64,000 nt of DNA from Sphingomonas sp. CCH10-B3 (GTDB lineage Bacteria; Pseudomonadota; Alphaproteobacteria; Sphingomonadales; Sphingomonadaceae): contig NZ_LSIJ01000028.1 of the NCBI RefSeq assembly GCF_001556185.1, forward strand, positions 20,943 through 84,942, given 5' to 3'. The stretch's first letter is position 1. Each line of letters begins with the position of its first letter. Under the pieces are notes generated by a model that had not been told where the DNA came from, ran no database searches, and was given only the letters and a program-made list of their open reading frames with translations. The position numbers and the translations under genes are program-made. Below, one piece after another: positions 17,977 to 26,719 of this stretch.

Positions 17977-18600
17977 TCAAACCACCGCCATGTCGACCTT
18001 GTAATGGTGCCACGCCATGATCGCCGCCGCGCCCCGGTGCGGGCGCCAGGGTTCGGCAAGCGCACGCGTCGCCTTCTCGGTCGGGCGCGCCTCCAGCCCC
18101 AAGATGCGCCCGATCTCGATTTGCACCGCCAGGTCGCCCGCCGGCCAGATGTCGGCGCGGCCCTCGGCGAACAGCAGATAGATTTCCGCCGACCAGCGGC
18201 CGATGCCCTTGACGCTCGAGAGCGCCGCAATCGCTTCCTCGTCGTCGGCGGAGAGATTGTCGAGGTCGAGCGCACCACTCGCCACCGCTTCGGCAAGGCT
18301 GTGCGCATAGCTCGCCTTTTGCCGCGACAGGCCGAACGGGCGCATATCCTCGATGCTCACCGCCGCCAGTGTCGCCGGGTCGTCGAGATTGCCGAGGCCG
18401 TCTTCCAGCTTCTTCCAGATCGATTGCGCGGCGGCGACGCTGACCTGCTGACCGACGATCGTGCGCAGCAACGTGCCGTAACCGCGATCGCGGATGCGCG
18501 GCGGCGGATAGCCAGCACGCTCGATTGCTGCCGCCATTGCCGGTTCGATCGCAGCGACGGCGTCGAGGCAGTGCTTCAGTTGCTCGGCGGAAAGGCCCAT
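17977..18600 (-). CDS. DNA-3-methyladenine glycosylase II (AlkA-like)
   Basis: A 207-residue HhH-GPD DNA glycosylase that excises alkylated purines. The helix-hairpin-helix SSVKGIGRWSAEIYLLF leads to the catalytic Asp in PAGDLAVQ. The N-terminal part has the family block LLRTIVGQQVSVAAAQSIW. It lacks the N-terminal AlkA domain of the E. coli enzyme, so it resembles the short bacterial/yeast MAG type. The frame is open far upstream, but that region is antisense to the ferredoxin gene, and ATG 18600 (MGLSAEQLKHCL) gives the normal length. It is divergent from the ferredoxin gene. Confidence 0.88.
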   Translation of the reverse strand: MGLSAEQLKHCLDAVAAIEPAMAAAIERAGYPPPRIRDRGYGTLLRTIVGQQVSVAAAQSIWKKLEDGLGNLDDPATLAAVSIEDMRPFGLSRQKASYAHSLAEAVASGALDLDNLSADDEEAIAALSSVKGIGRWSAEIYLLFAEGRADIWPAGDLAVQIEIGRILGLEARPTEKATRALAEPWRPHRGAAAIMAWHHYKVDMAVV

Positions 18601-18669
18601 CGACTGTGTCCCTTGAAATCGCCGCGCCCGCACGGCAAGGCGGGTCCGACACCGCCTGAGGAGAAATAG

Positions 18670-18987
18670 ATGCCGCAGCTTATCGTCGTGACCCGCAATG
18701 GGGAAGAACGGGCAATCACGGGCGAGGCCGGCCTTTCGGTGATGGAAGTCATCCGCGACGCCGGGATCGACGAGATTCTGGCGCTGTGCGGCGGCTGCTG
18801 CAGCTGCGCCACCTGTCACGTCCATGTCGACCCGGAATTTGCGGCCAAACTGCCGAAAATGAGCCCCGACGAGGACGATCTGCTCGATTCGACCTCCGAC
18901 CGCGATGAATTTTCGCGGCTGTCGTGCCAGATCCCGTTCACCGACGCGCTCGATGGGCTGAAGGTACGCGTGGCGGCGGAGGATTGA
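18670..18987 (+). CDS. Adrenodoxin-type 2Fe-2S ferredoxin
   Basis: A 105-residue vertebrate-type ferredoxin. Cluster ligands are Cys40, Cys46, Cys49 and Cys86 ([14 protein letters not shown] and RLSCQIPF), with two extra Cys at 43 and 44. Such ferredoxins donate electrons to P450s, to the ISC machinery or to dioxygenases. No partner enzyme is adjacent and this copy is not next to isc or hsc genes. AGGAG precedes ATG 18670. Confidence 0.92.
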   Translation: MPQLIVVTRNGEERAITGEAGLSVMEVIRDAGIDEILALCGGCCSCATCHVHVDPEFAAKLPKMSPDEDDLLDSTSDRDEFSRLSCQIPFTDALDGLKVRVAAED

Positions 18988-19016
18988 GGGGGCGCCCTTT
19001 GGGCCAAACCTCTCCG

Positions 19017-19107
19017 CCGTTCGTGCTGAGCTTGTCGAAGCACTGTCCTTTCTTTGCGACGTCATCGCAGAAGAAGGGCAGCCCTTCGACAAGCTCAGGG
19101 CAAACGG
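19017..19107. repeat. Palindromic intergenic repeat, family A (copy 2)
   Basis: Arms CCGTTCGTGCTGAGCTTGTC and GACAAGCTCAGGGCAAACGG flank a loop with GCAGAAGAAGGG. It lies between the convergent ferredoxin and lipoprotein genes and could also form a terminator-like stem in transcripts. Confidence 0.9.
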
Positions 19108-19132
19108 GGGATATGGCTGATTTGGAGAGTAA

Positions 19133-19864
19133 TTAAGGCGCCATCCCCGCCAGCTTCAGCACGGCCGTCGGCGCCTGTTTCAGCGCGGGCGTGGCCTTCC
19201 AGACGATCTGCTTCCGCCCGCCCGCGACCGTCTGCGCACCGCTTTCCTCATTCTGGCTGACGATCTCGGCGTCGGTGTCGAGCGTGAACACGCCGTCGAG
19301 CCCGCTTGTCATATCGGGGGCGCCCATGCCGCCCGCTTGCGACAGGCCGGGCACCGATTTCGACCCTTCATTGGCGAAGGCGGGTGCCTTCACACGTACC
19401 ACGCCGCCCTGGCGCAACTCGATCGACACGAACGGGAAAATAACTTCGCCGTCGAGATTATAGGGCCAGTTGAAACCATGAGTCAGCACGCCCTTGATCG
19501 CATAATCGATCATGAACTTGCCTTCGCCCAGATAAACGACCTTGCGATAGCCCGCTTCCTTGGTGAGCGCGGCGGCGATCGCGCGGTTGCGCTTTTCGGT
19601 TTCGGCCTTGGCGGCGGCCTTTTTCGCGGCCTGCTTGGCTTCGGTGTCGGCAGATTTCTTGTCGCTACCCTCGGTCGAGGATTTCAGATCCTCCAGCCCT
19701 TTCAGTCCATCGCCGGCATCGACCGCAATCACTTCGCCGATATAGCTGAACGCGAAACTGCGGTCGGCGTTGATCGTCAGCATCGAGGTGAATTTGCCCG
19801 GGGTGAGCACGCAACTCGCCAGCAGGAAGGGGAGCAGCAGACCGGCAATCAGGCGCGCACGCAT
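19133..19864 (-). CDS. Hypothetical lipoprotein
   Basis: A 243-residue protein with a clear lipoprotein signal (MRARLIAGLLLPFLLASC, Cys18 as the lipidation site). A beta-rich start (SMLTINADRSFAFSYIGEV) is followed by a charged Lys/Ala/Glu stretch of about 40 residues (around residues 65-100) that probably forms a helix or coiled coil, then a second beta-rich part. I do not recognise a domain. An envelope location is likely. rlmB lies 15 bases upstream on the same strand, so they may be co-transcribed. Confidence 0.75.
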   Translation of the reverse strand: MRARLIAGLLLPFLLASCVLTPGKFTSMLTINADRSFAFSYIGEVIAVDAGDGLKGLEDLKSSTEGSDKKSADTEAKQAAKKAAAKAETEKRNRAIAAALTKEAGYRKVVYLGEGKFMIDYAIKGVLTHGFNWPYNLDGEVIFPFVSIELRQGGVVRVKAPAFANEGSKSVPGLSQAGGMGAPDMTSGLDGVFTLDTDAEIVSQNEESGAQTVAGGRKQIVWKATPALKQAPTAVLKLAGMAP

Positions 19865-19879
19865 TGGCAGGTTCCCCCT

Positions 19880-20632
19880 TCAGTCTCCCCGTGTCGCCAC
19901 TGCATATAGCGCAATAGCTGCCGCATTCGAAACGTTCAGGCTTTCGACCTTGTTAGAGATTGGCAGCCGCGCGAGCACGTCGCAGTGCGCTTCGGTGTTC
20001 TGGCGCATGCCTTCGCCCTCGGCGCCGAGCACAAGGCAGGTCTTGCCGCCGCCTTTCAACGATTCGGCAAGCGTCACCTTGCCTTCGCCGGTCAGCCCGA
20101 TCCGCCAGTAATGCGCCTCGGCAATCTCGTCGAGCGCGCGGGCGAGATTGACCACGCGCACCCACGGCACGACTTCGAGTGCGCCCGACGCGGCGCGCGC
20201 GACTGTCCCCGACTCGGGCGGCGCGTGCCGGTCCTGCGTGACGATGCCGAGCGCGTCGAACGCGGCCGCCGAGCGCAGCACCGCGCCGACATTGTGCGGG
20301 TCGGTCACTTGGTCGAGCACCAGCAGCGGCCGGTCGCTATCGCGGCCCTGCTCGATCAGGTCGCCGAGCCAGATGTCCTCGAGCGGATCGGCTTCGCAGA
20401 CGATGCCCTGATGCGGCGCATCGCTCGGCACCAGCCGCGCAAGATCGGCGACGTCGGCATAGACGGTCGGCACGTCCGCCGGCATCACGATCGCGGATGC
20501 CGCCTCATGCGTGATCCACAGCTTGCGCACCACGCGCTCGGGATTGTCGAGCGCTGCGTAAACGGCGTGCCGCCCCCAGAAACGGGGGCGGTTGCCTTGC
20601 ACCTTGCTCGGACGGTGGCCGCGCTTAGCCAT
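19880..20632 (-). CDS. rlmB: 23S rRNA (guanosine-2'-O)-methyltransferase, RlmB/TrmH family
   Basis: A SPOUT-class RNA 2'-O-methyltransferase of 250 residues; RlmB methylates G2251 of 23S rRNA. The N-terminal substrate-binding domain includes RFWGRHAVYAALDNP. The three SpoU motifs are DPHNVGAVLRSAAAF, CLVLGAEGEGMRQNT and LNVSNAAAIALYA, which form the trefoil knot and SAM site. RlmB is the best call by length and motif; another SpoU target cannot be excluded by sequence alone. The M28 peptidase gene ends 8 bases upstream. Confidence 0.88.
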   Translation of the reverse strand: MAKRGHRPSKVQGNRPRFWGRHAVYAALDNPERVVRKLWITHEAASAIVMPADVPTVYADVADLARLVPSDAPHQGIVCEADPLEDIWLGDLIEQGRDSDRPLLVLDQVTDPHNVGAVLRSAAAFDALGIVTQDRHAPPESGTVARAASGALEVVPWVRVVNLARALDEIAEAHYWRIGLTGEGKVTLAESLKGGGKTCLVLGAEGEGMRQNTEAHCDVLARLPISNKVESLNVSNAAAIALYAVATRGD

Positions 20633-20640
20633 GCACCGGC

Positions 20641-22245
20641 TCAGTCGTCGTCATTGGTCACCGCATAGGGATCGGTGACGGCGGGCTTGGTCGGTAGCGG
20701 CGGCTTGGGCAGCGGCTTGTCGGCGTTGGCGGCATTGACGAGGAAGCTCGCGAGAATCGTCGACGCCTGCCGCATGTCGTCGCCCTTCAGGTGATCGAAG
20801 GTGTCGACGCTGGTGTGGTGGACGCGCGGGAAATAATCGAGCGGGTCCTGGATGAACTGGAAGCCCTGCAAGCCGATTGCCTGCAGGAAGACGTGATCGG
20901 TGCCACCGGTCTTCTGGATCACTACATTGGTCGCCCCCATCGGGGCGAACGGCGCGAGCCATTCGCGGAAGATCGGCACCACGGCGGGGTTGTTCTCGGC
21001 ATAGATGCCGCGGACCTTGCCCGAGCCATTGTCGAGATTGAAATAAGCGGCCAGCTCCGAATAGCCGGGCTTGGGGGTGATCGGCCAGCGATCGTTCCAG
21101 CCGTAATAACGCTTCATGCCGGTCTGCTTCGGGTCGTTCGGGCTGCCGCGCGTCGCCAGATGCTGTTCGACATAGGCAAGGCTGCCGAGCAGGCCCTGTT
21201 CCTCGCCCGCCCACAGCGCGAAGCGGATCGTACGTTTGGGCTTGATGCCGGTTGCGGCAATGATGCGCGCCGCTTCCATGATCATCGCAGTGCCCGCGCC
21301 ATTGTCGGCGGCGCCATCGGCGGCGTGCCACGAATCGAGGTGCGCACCGGCCATCACATAGCCGGCCTTGGGATCGCTGCCGGGGATTTCAGCGATGATG
21401 TTATAGGCCTGGGTGTCGCCGTCCTCGAAATGCACCTTGCTGTCGATTTCGAGCGTCGGCGCCATGCCGATCTTGGCGAGGCGGGCGAGGCGGCGGTAAT
21501 CCTCGGCGGCGATTTCGATACCGGGCAGGGCCGGGGTGTCGCCCTTGCCAAACAAATAGCCTTCGCCATGCACCAGCTTGCCGTCGAGCCGCGACTTCTG
21601 CACCCACGCGACCGCGCCTTCGGCCTTCAGGAACGCATCGAGCTTCTTGGCGTAATCAAGCCGCTTCAGACGACGGTCGGCGCCTTCGGGGTCGTAGCGC
21701 GGCTGTTGAAACTGGTCGAACTTCGCCAGATCCTCGCCGGTATAGCGCTTGAACGGCGGGTTGGCGGGTTCGTCGCCGGTGCCGGGCAGCGTCAGCATCA
21801 CGATCTTGCCCGCGAGCTTGCCCTTCCACTTGGCGAAGTCGCTTTCCTTGGCGATCGGCGCGACGATGACAGGGGCCGAGAGCGGGCCGTTGGTGCCCGG
21901 CGTCCAGGCGATCGGAATCGCCGTCAGCTGCAGCGGGCGCGGCGCGACCATCCGCACGCTCGACCGCTCGATCCACCAGCCGCGACCGAAATCGAAGCCT
22001 TCCTTATGGACGTTCGCGAGGCCCCACACCTTGAAGCGGCTTTGCGTCCACTCCTCGGCCTTGCGCATGCCGGGGGAATTGGTGACGCGCGAGCCGATCA
22101 CGTCCGATAGATATTCGGCGGTCGGCATCACCTCGCTGTGATTGATGCCCTGATCGATGATCTGGTTGACGACGGTGCGGTCGACCGACTGGGCGAGTGC
22201 AGGAGCGGCAATCACAATGGCGGCGGCAGCGAGCAACGAACGCAT
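20641..22245 (-). CDS. M28-family metallopeptidase, exported
   Basis: A 534-residue secreted zinc aminopeptidase/carboxypeptidase-like enzyme. It has a signal peptide (MRSLLAAAAIVIAAPALAQ), a PA-like inserted domain in the first half, and the M28 catalytic core: GAHLDSWH (Zn His/Asp), ADNGAGTAMIMEAAR (bridging Asp), LWAGEEQGLLGS (catalytic and ligand Glu), and a C-terminal GGTDHVFLQ (His ligand). AGGGGA precedes ATG 22245. The acidic C-terminus ends in DDD. It is the first gene of a minus-strand run with rlmB and the lipoprotein. Confidence 0.88.
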   Translation of the reverse strand: MRSLLAAAAIVIAAPALAQSVDRTVVNQIIDQGINHSEVMPTAEYLSDVIGSRVTNSPGMRKAEEWTQSRFKVWGLANVHKEGFDFGRGWWIERSSVRMVAPRPLQLTAIPIAWTPGTNGPLSAPVIVAPIAKESDFAKWKGKLAGKIVMLTLPGTGDEPANPPFKRYTGEDLAKFDQFQQPRYDPEGADRRLKRLDYAKKLDAFLKAEGAVAWVQKSRLDGKLVHGEGYLFGKGDTPALPGIEIAAEDYRRLARLAKIGMAPTLEIDSKVHFEDGDTQAYNIIAEIPGSDPKAGYVMAGAHLDSWHAADGAADNGAGTAMIMEAARIIAATGIKPKRTIRFALWAGEEQGLLGSLAYVEQHLATRGSPNDPKQTGMKRYYGWNDRWPITPKPGYSELAAYFNLDNGSGKVRGIYAENNPAVVPIFREWLAPFAPMGATNVVIQKTGGTDHVFLQAIGLQGFQFIQDPLDYFPRVHHTSVDTFDHLKGDDMRQASTILASFLVNAANADKPLPKPPLPTKPAVTDPYAVTNDDD

Positions 22246-22368
22246 CAAATCCCCTTTCAAGCAACAATGTTGCGGCAGGGTTATGCGGGCATCGGGCCAA
22301 GCGCAAGCGGCGTTGACAGCGCCATGCGAGATAGGCATTGAGCCGCCTCGCTTTTGGCGCCCCCCAAT

Positions 22369-22454
22369 GGACAGGTGGCCGAGTGGTTAAAGGCAGCAGA
22401 CTGTAAATCTGCCCGTGCAAGCGTACGCTGGTTCGAATCCAGCCCTGTCCACCA
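22369..22454 (+). tRNA. tRNA-Tyr (GUA)
   Basis: A class II tRNA of 86 bases with genomically encoded CCA. The acceptor stem pairs GGACAGG with CCTGTCC. The anticodon loop CTGTAAA has anticodon GTA at 22403-22405. A long variable arm (CCGTGCAAGCGTACG) and the T-arm CTGGTTCGAATCCAG are present. An aminotransferase gene starts 28 bases downstream. Confidence 0.97.
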
Positions 22455-22481
22455 AATCCCGCGCGAGCTAGGCTGCGTCGC

Positions 22482-23624
22482 ATGAACCCCGTTTACGCCC
22501 AGCTCGGCACCACGATTTTCGAAGCGATGTCGGCGCGGGCACGGGCGACGGGCGCCGTCAATCTCGGGCAGGGCTTCCCCGACGGCAGGGGTCCGCTCGA
22601 CGTGTTGCAGGAAGCGGCGCGCGCACTGCTGGGCGAATCAAACCAATATCCGCCGATGGCGGGGCTGCCCGTGCTGCGGCAGGCAGTGGCGGATCATTAT
22701 GCCGTGCATCAGGGCCTCGATCTGGCGGCGAGCGAAGTGATCGTCACGTCGGGCGCGACCGAGGCGCTGGCGGCGGCGATCTTCGCGCTCGTCTCGCCCG
22801 GCGACGAAGTGATCCTATTCCAGCCGATGTACGACGCCTATCTGCCGCTGGTCGAGCGGGCAGGGGGTGTGGCGCGCTTCGTGCGGCTGGAGCCGCCCGA
22901 GTGGCGGATCACGCGTGCGGCGCTGGAGCGCGCGGCGTCACCCCGGACCAAACTCATCCTGTTCAACGACCCGCTCAACCCGACCGCGACGATGGCAAGT
23001 GCGGCCGAGCGGAAATTGCTCGCCGAGTTCTGCGTCGAGCGCGACCTGATCGCGATCTGCGACGAAGTGTGGGAGCATGTCGTGTTCGATGGCCGCGCGC
23101 ACGCTTCGCTCATGGCCGAACCGGGCATGCGTGATCGGGCGGTGAAGATCGGGTCGGCGGGCAAGATTTTCTCGCTGACCGGGTGGAAAGTCGGCTGGCT
23201 CGGCGCCGCGCCTGCGCTGTCGGGCGTGATCGCCAAGGCGCATCAGTTCCTCACCTTCACCACGCCTCCCAACCTGCAGGCAGCGGCAGCTTACGGGCTT
23301 GGCAAGGACATGGATTATTTCACCGGCATGCGCGCCGGCTTCGCGCGTTCGCGCGACCGGCTGGCGGCAGGGCTGGAGGGGCTGGGCTACCGCGTGCTGC
23401 CGAGCGCCGCGACCTATTTCCTCTCGATCGATCTTGCCGCCAGCGGCGTCGCGATGGGCGACGTGGCCTTCTGCGAATGGCTGGTCGAGAAGCGCGGCGT
23501 CGCGGCGATCCCGGTCAGCGCCTTCTACGCGCAGGACGCCGTCACCAACGTTGTGCGGCTATGCTTTGCCAAGGCCGACGATACGATCGACGCCGCGATC
23601 GAGCGGATGGGGCGGCGACCCTAG
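22482..23624 (+). CDS. PLP-dependent aminotransferase, class I/II
   Basis: A 380-residue fold-type I aminotransferase. Visible elements are VNLGQGFPDG near the N-terminus, VTSGATEALAAAIFA (phosphate cup), FNDPLNPTATM, ICDEVWEHVVFDG (cofactor Asp) and SAGKIFSLTGWKVGW with the Schiff-base Lys. The GQGFPD start and overall pattern resemble methionine/kynurenine aminotransferases (YbdL or KYAT type), so an aromatic amino acid or methionine is a likely donor. It is not the class III type used by HpnO in aminohopanoid synthesis. Confidence 0.88.
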   Translation: MNPVYAQLGTTIFEAMSARARATGAVNLGQGFPDGRGPLDVLQEAARALLGESNQYPPMAGLPVLRQAVADHYAVHQGLDLAASEVIVTSGATEALAAAIFALVSPGDEVILFQPMYDAYLPLVERAGGVARFVRLEPPEWRITRAALERAASPRTKLILFNDPLNPTATMASAAERKLLAEFCVERDLIAICDEVWEHVVFDGRAHASLMAEPGMRDRAVKIGSAGKIFSLTGWKVGWLGAAPALSGVIAKAHQFLTFTTPPNLQAAAAYGLGKDMDYFTGMRAGFARSRDRLAAGLEGLGYRVLPSAATYFLSIDLAASGVAMGDVAFCEWLVEKRGVAAIPVSAFYAQDAVTNVVRLCFAKADDTIDAAIERMGRRP

Positions 23625-23656
23625 GCGCGGACTGCCGACTGCAATGCCGAGGGGAG

Positions 23657-23730
23657 TGGAGCGGGTAACGGGAATCGAACCCGTGTATTCAGCTTGGAAG
23701 GCTGCTGCACTACCATTGTGCTATACCCGC
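23657..23730 (-). tRNA. tRNA-Gly (UCC)
   Basis: A 74-base tRNA read on the minus strand with encoded CCA. The acceptor stem is GCGGGTA with TACCCGC, the anticodon loop CTTCCAA has anticodon TCC (complement at 23696-23698), and the T-arm is ACGGGTTCGATTCCCGT. The outermost anticodon-stem pair is a G-A mismatch. Confidence 0.97.
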
Positions 23731-23846
23731 GCCCGGGATTTGCCGCTTACCGTCCGGCGCGCGCGGGCGCAAGCGGGGTGACGGCACGCCGCTAGCGCGA
23801 AAAGCTTTAGGCATTGCTTACCATTGCCGCGCTATCACCCGCCGTG

Positions 23847-25154
23847 ATGCTGCACGATCCTGCCCTTGCCCGCGCCGCCGCTGCCGATCCGCGTCCGGTG
23901 TCCGCCGTCAGTACCGGGGTCGGCGTCGTCGGGCTGATCGGCCTGTTGTGCTGGGTCGCGATCGCGCGCTGGTTCAAGATGGATGGGCCGCTGTCGGCCA
24001 TGACCAATCTGGTCGCGTGCGGCGTGCCGATGGTGCTGTGGTCGGTGTTCGTGGACAAGGTCCACCGCCGCCCCTCGACCGGCATCGACTGGGAACAGAC
24101 CCGGAGCTGGCGCGAGACGATCGACATCAGCCTGACCAAGCTGGCTGGCCTGTGGATCACCTGGGTCGGCATTGCGCTCATCTATTTCACTTGCCGCTTC
24201 TATTGGACCGATCGCTTCGCCTTTTCGATGACCGTGTTCGGGGCGGTTGCGCCTTTCGTGTTCATGTTGTCGATCCCCTATGTGATCTGGCTCGACCGCA
24301 AGCTGGTCGAGCCCAAGGACGGCGCCTGGGCGCTCGGCGCGTGGATGATGGGGACTGACAAGGTCGCGCCCGAGGCGATCTACAGCCATTTGCGCAGCTG
24401 GGCGGTGAAGGCGTTTTTCCTCGCCTTCATGCTCGCGATCGTGCCGCCGGGGTTCGGCGATTTCATCCGCGCCGACTGGCAGGTGGTGCTGACCAATCCG
24501 GTCGCGCTCGCCAATTGGCTGATCACTTTTATGTTCGTGATCGATGTGGCGTTTGCGACGGTCGGCTATGTGCTGACGATGCGGCCGCTCGATGCGCATA
24601 TCCGCAGCGCGACGCCCTACGCGGCGGGCTGGACGGCGGCGCTGATCTGCTACCCGCCGTTCGTGCTGATGGATGTCGGCCGCCCGCTCGATTATCACCC
24701 CGGCACGGCCGACTGGACGCACTGGCTGAACGGGCAGCCGGTGCTGATGGCCGTGTTCGGCGTGGCGCTGGTCGGCCTGACGGCGGTGTACGCCTGGGCG
24801 ACGGTGGCGTTTGGCTTTCGCTTTTCGAACCTCACGCACCGCGGCATTTTGACGCACGGCCCCTATGCGATCTCGCGCCATCCGGCTTACCTGTCCAAGA
24901 ATCTGTTCTGGTGGCTGTCGACCTTGCCCTTCTTTACCACCGGCAGCTGGGTCGATGGCGCGCGCGCGACGATCCTGCTCGCGGTCGTCAGCGGCATCTA
25001 TTACTGGCGCGCCAAGACCGAGGAATGGCATCTGGGCGAGGACCCCGATTACCGCGCCTATTGGGAATGGATGGAGCGCAACGGCCCGGTGCCGCGCTTC
25101 TTCGGCTGGCTGACGGGCAAGGCCGCACCGGCGCGACCGGTGGCGGCGGAATAG
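23847..25154 (+). CDS. Polytopic membrane protein with ICMT/PEMT-like C-terminal domain
   Basis: A 435-residue membrane protein with about eight hydrophobic helices. The last 120 residues match the isoprenylcysteine carboxyl methyltransferase/phospholipid methyltransferase pattern: ILTHGPYAISRHPAYLSKN, a membrane hairpin, then EEWHLGEDPDYRAYWEWM, where HP, E and Y residues bind SAM and lipid in known members. The N-terminal two thirds are not recognisable, so the substrate is open; a membrane lipid or isoprenoid is possible. ATG 23847 is preferred; a TTG at 23814 in the same frame would add 11 residues. Confidence 0.75.
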   Translation: MLHDPALARAAAADPRPVSAVSTGVGVVGLIGLLCWVAIARWFKMDGPLSAMTNLVACGVPMVLWSVFVDKVHRRPSTGIDWEQTRSWRETIDISLTKLAGLWITWVGIALIYFTCRFYWTDRFAFSMTVFGAVAPFVFMLSIPYVIWLDRKLVEPKDGAWALGAWMMGTDKVAPEAIYSHLRSWAVKAFFLAFMLAIVPPGFGDFIRADWQVVLTNPVALANWLITFMFVIDVAFATVGYVLTMRPLDAHIRSATPYAAGWTAALICYPPFVLMDVGRPLDYHPGTADWTHWLNGQPVLMAVFGVALVGLTAVYAWATVAFGFRFSNLTHRGILTHGPYAISRHPAYLSKNLFWWLSTLPFFTTGSWVDGARATILLAVVSGIYYWRAKTEEWHLGEDPDYRAYWEWMERNGPVPRFFGWLTGKAAPARPVAAE

Positions 25155-25157
25155 CGG

Positions 25158-26531
25158 CTAGAAGCGCATCTCGTTATAGATCGGCGCGACGCTTTCGCCC
25201 CAGCCGCCGTGATAGCGATCGAGCAGCGTCTGCGCTGGCACTTTTCCCGACCGCACGATTTCGCGCAGCGGGTCGAGGAAGCCGGTTTCGTCGCTGCCGC
25301 CGCCGTCGTGCCGCGCGCGCGCCGCAAGCCCCGCATGGGCGATGTCGAGCACGTCCCCCGCAATGTCGCGCAAGGTCCCGCCGCCCGGCAGCGGTGCATC
25401 GAGCGCCAGCCGGGGGACCGACGACCGCAGCGTCTCGCGCGCGTCCATGTCCCAGCCCTTGACCAGATCCCACGCGGCATCGAGCGCGCCCTGATCGTAC
25501 AACAGCCCGACCCACAGCGCTGGCAACGCGCAGATGCGGTTCCACGGCCCGCCGTCGGCGCCGCGCATTTCGAGGAAGGACTTCAGCCGCACTTCGGGAA
25601 AGGCGGTCGAGAGGTGATCGTTCCAGTCGTCGATCGTCGGCAGTTCGCCGGGCAGGACCGACAGCTCGCCCTTCAGGAAATCGCGGAAGCTGAGGCCCGC
25701 CGCGTCGATATATTGGCCGTCGCGGTAGACGAAATACATCGGCACATCGAGCGCATAGTCGGCGTAGCGTTCGTAGCCGAAGCCGTCATCGAACACGAAC
25801 GGCAGCATGCCAGTGCGCGCCGGATCGGTGTCCGACCAGATGTGGCTGCGATAGCTCAGCATGCCGTTGGGCTTGCCTTCGGTGAAGGGCGAATTGGCGA
25901 ACAGCGCGGTCGCGAGCGGCTGAAGCGCCAGGCCGACGCGAAATTTCTTCACCATATCGGCTTCCGAACTATAGTCCAGATTGACCTGAATGGTACACGT
26001 CCGCAGCATCATGTCGAGCCCCATGCTGCCGACGCGCGGCATGTGGCGCAGCATGATCGCATAGCGGCCCTTGGGCATGATCGGCAGTTCGGCGCGGGTC
26101 TTGTCGGGCCACATGCCGAGGCCGAGGAAGCCGATGCCGAGCTTTTCACCGACCTTCAGCACTTGCTCCAGATGCCGTCCGGTTTCCGCACAGGTCTGGT
26201 GGAGATTGTCGAGCGGCGCGCCCGACAGTTCGAACTGGCCGGCGGGCTCGAGGCTGACCGAGCCGTCGCTTCCGGTGAGGGCGATGACGTTGCCGTTCTC
26301 GATCACCGGGGTCCAGCCGAATTCGGTAAGCGCCATCAACAGGTCGTGGATGCCGCCGGGTTCGTCATAGCTCGGCGCGCGGTGATCGTCGGTCCTGTAG
26401 ACGAATTTCTCGTGCTCGGTGCCGATCCGCCAGCGATCCTTGGGCTTTTCGCCCTTGGCGAAGGTCGCGATCAACTGGTCGCGGTGCTCGATGACCGCTG
26501 ATTTGCTATCCGAAACGGTCTTCGTGCTCAT
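25158..26531 (-). CDS. gshA: Glutamate-cysteine ligase (plant/proteobacterial type)
   Basis: First enzyme of glutathione synthesis, joining glutamate and cysteine with ATP. The 457-residue protein belongs to the GCS2 group found in alphaproteobacteria and plants: RIGTEHEKFVYR, NVIALTGSDGSVSLEPAGQFELSG beginning near residue 80, a Met-rich RVGSMGLDMMLRTCTIQVNLD, and LKSFLEMRGADGGPWNRICALP. It forms a minus-strand pair with rsmE upstream, separated by a family A palindrome. Glutathione synthetase (gshB) is not in the window. Confidence 0.93.
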   Translation of the reverse strand: MSTKTVSDSKSAVIEHRDQLIATFAKGEKPKDRWRIGTEHEKFVYRTDDHRAPSYDEPGGIHDLLMALTEFGWTPVIENGNVIALTGSDGSVSLEPAGQFELSGAPLDNLHQTCAETGRHLEQVLKVGEKLGIGFLGLGMWPDKTRAELPIMPKGRYAIMLRHMPRVGSMGLDMMLRTCTIQVNLDYSSEADMVKKFRVGLALQPLATALFANSPFTEGKPNGMLSYRSHIWSDTDPARTGMLPFVFDDGFGYERYADYALDVPMYFVYRDGQYIDAAGLSFRDFLKGELSVLPGELPTIDDWNDHLSTAFPEVRLKSFLEMRGADGGPWNRICALPALWVGLLYDQGALDAAWDLVKGWDMDARETLRSSVPRLALDAPLPGGGTLRDIAGDVLDIAHAGLAARARHDGGGSDETGFLDPLREIVRSGKVPAQTLLDRYHGGWGESVAPIYNEMRF

Positions 26532-26603
26532 GGCCAGCGCCTTTAGCGGGCGCGACAGGTCTGCGCTAGAGGCGCCAGTCGCCCGCGGGCGTCAGTCTCC
26601 GCA

Positions 26604-26694
26604 CCGTTCGTGCTGAGCTTGTCGAAGCACTGCTCTTCCTTTGCGAGTCGAGGGCAGAAGAAGGACGGCCCTTCGACAAGCTCAGGGCGAACGG
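26604..26694. repeat. Palindromic intergenic repeat, family A (copy 3)
   Basis: Arms CCGTTCGTGCTGAGCTTGTC and GACAAGCTCAGGGCGAACGG flank a loop with GCAGAAGAAGGA. It lies between rsmE and gshA, which are transcribed in the same direction, so any transcript through both genes would carry a strong stem here. Confidence 0.9.
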
Positions 26695-26719
26695 AACGGA
26701 AGCGTCATGCCTGGAATAA

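Noticed and set aside
17977..19092. A longer AlkA-like protein starting at 19092
   Set aside because: The added 164 codons are antisense to the ferredoxin gene and a palindrome. ATG 18600 gives the normal family length.
22482..23624. Possible HpnO aminotransferase for aminobacteriohopanetriol
   Set aside because: HpnO is a class III aminotransferase related to ornithine/acetylornithine enzymes. This protein has the class I/II pattern (GQGFPDG, SAGKIFSLTGWKVGW) and is 13 kb from the hpn genes.
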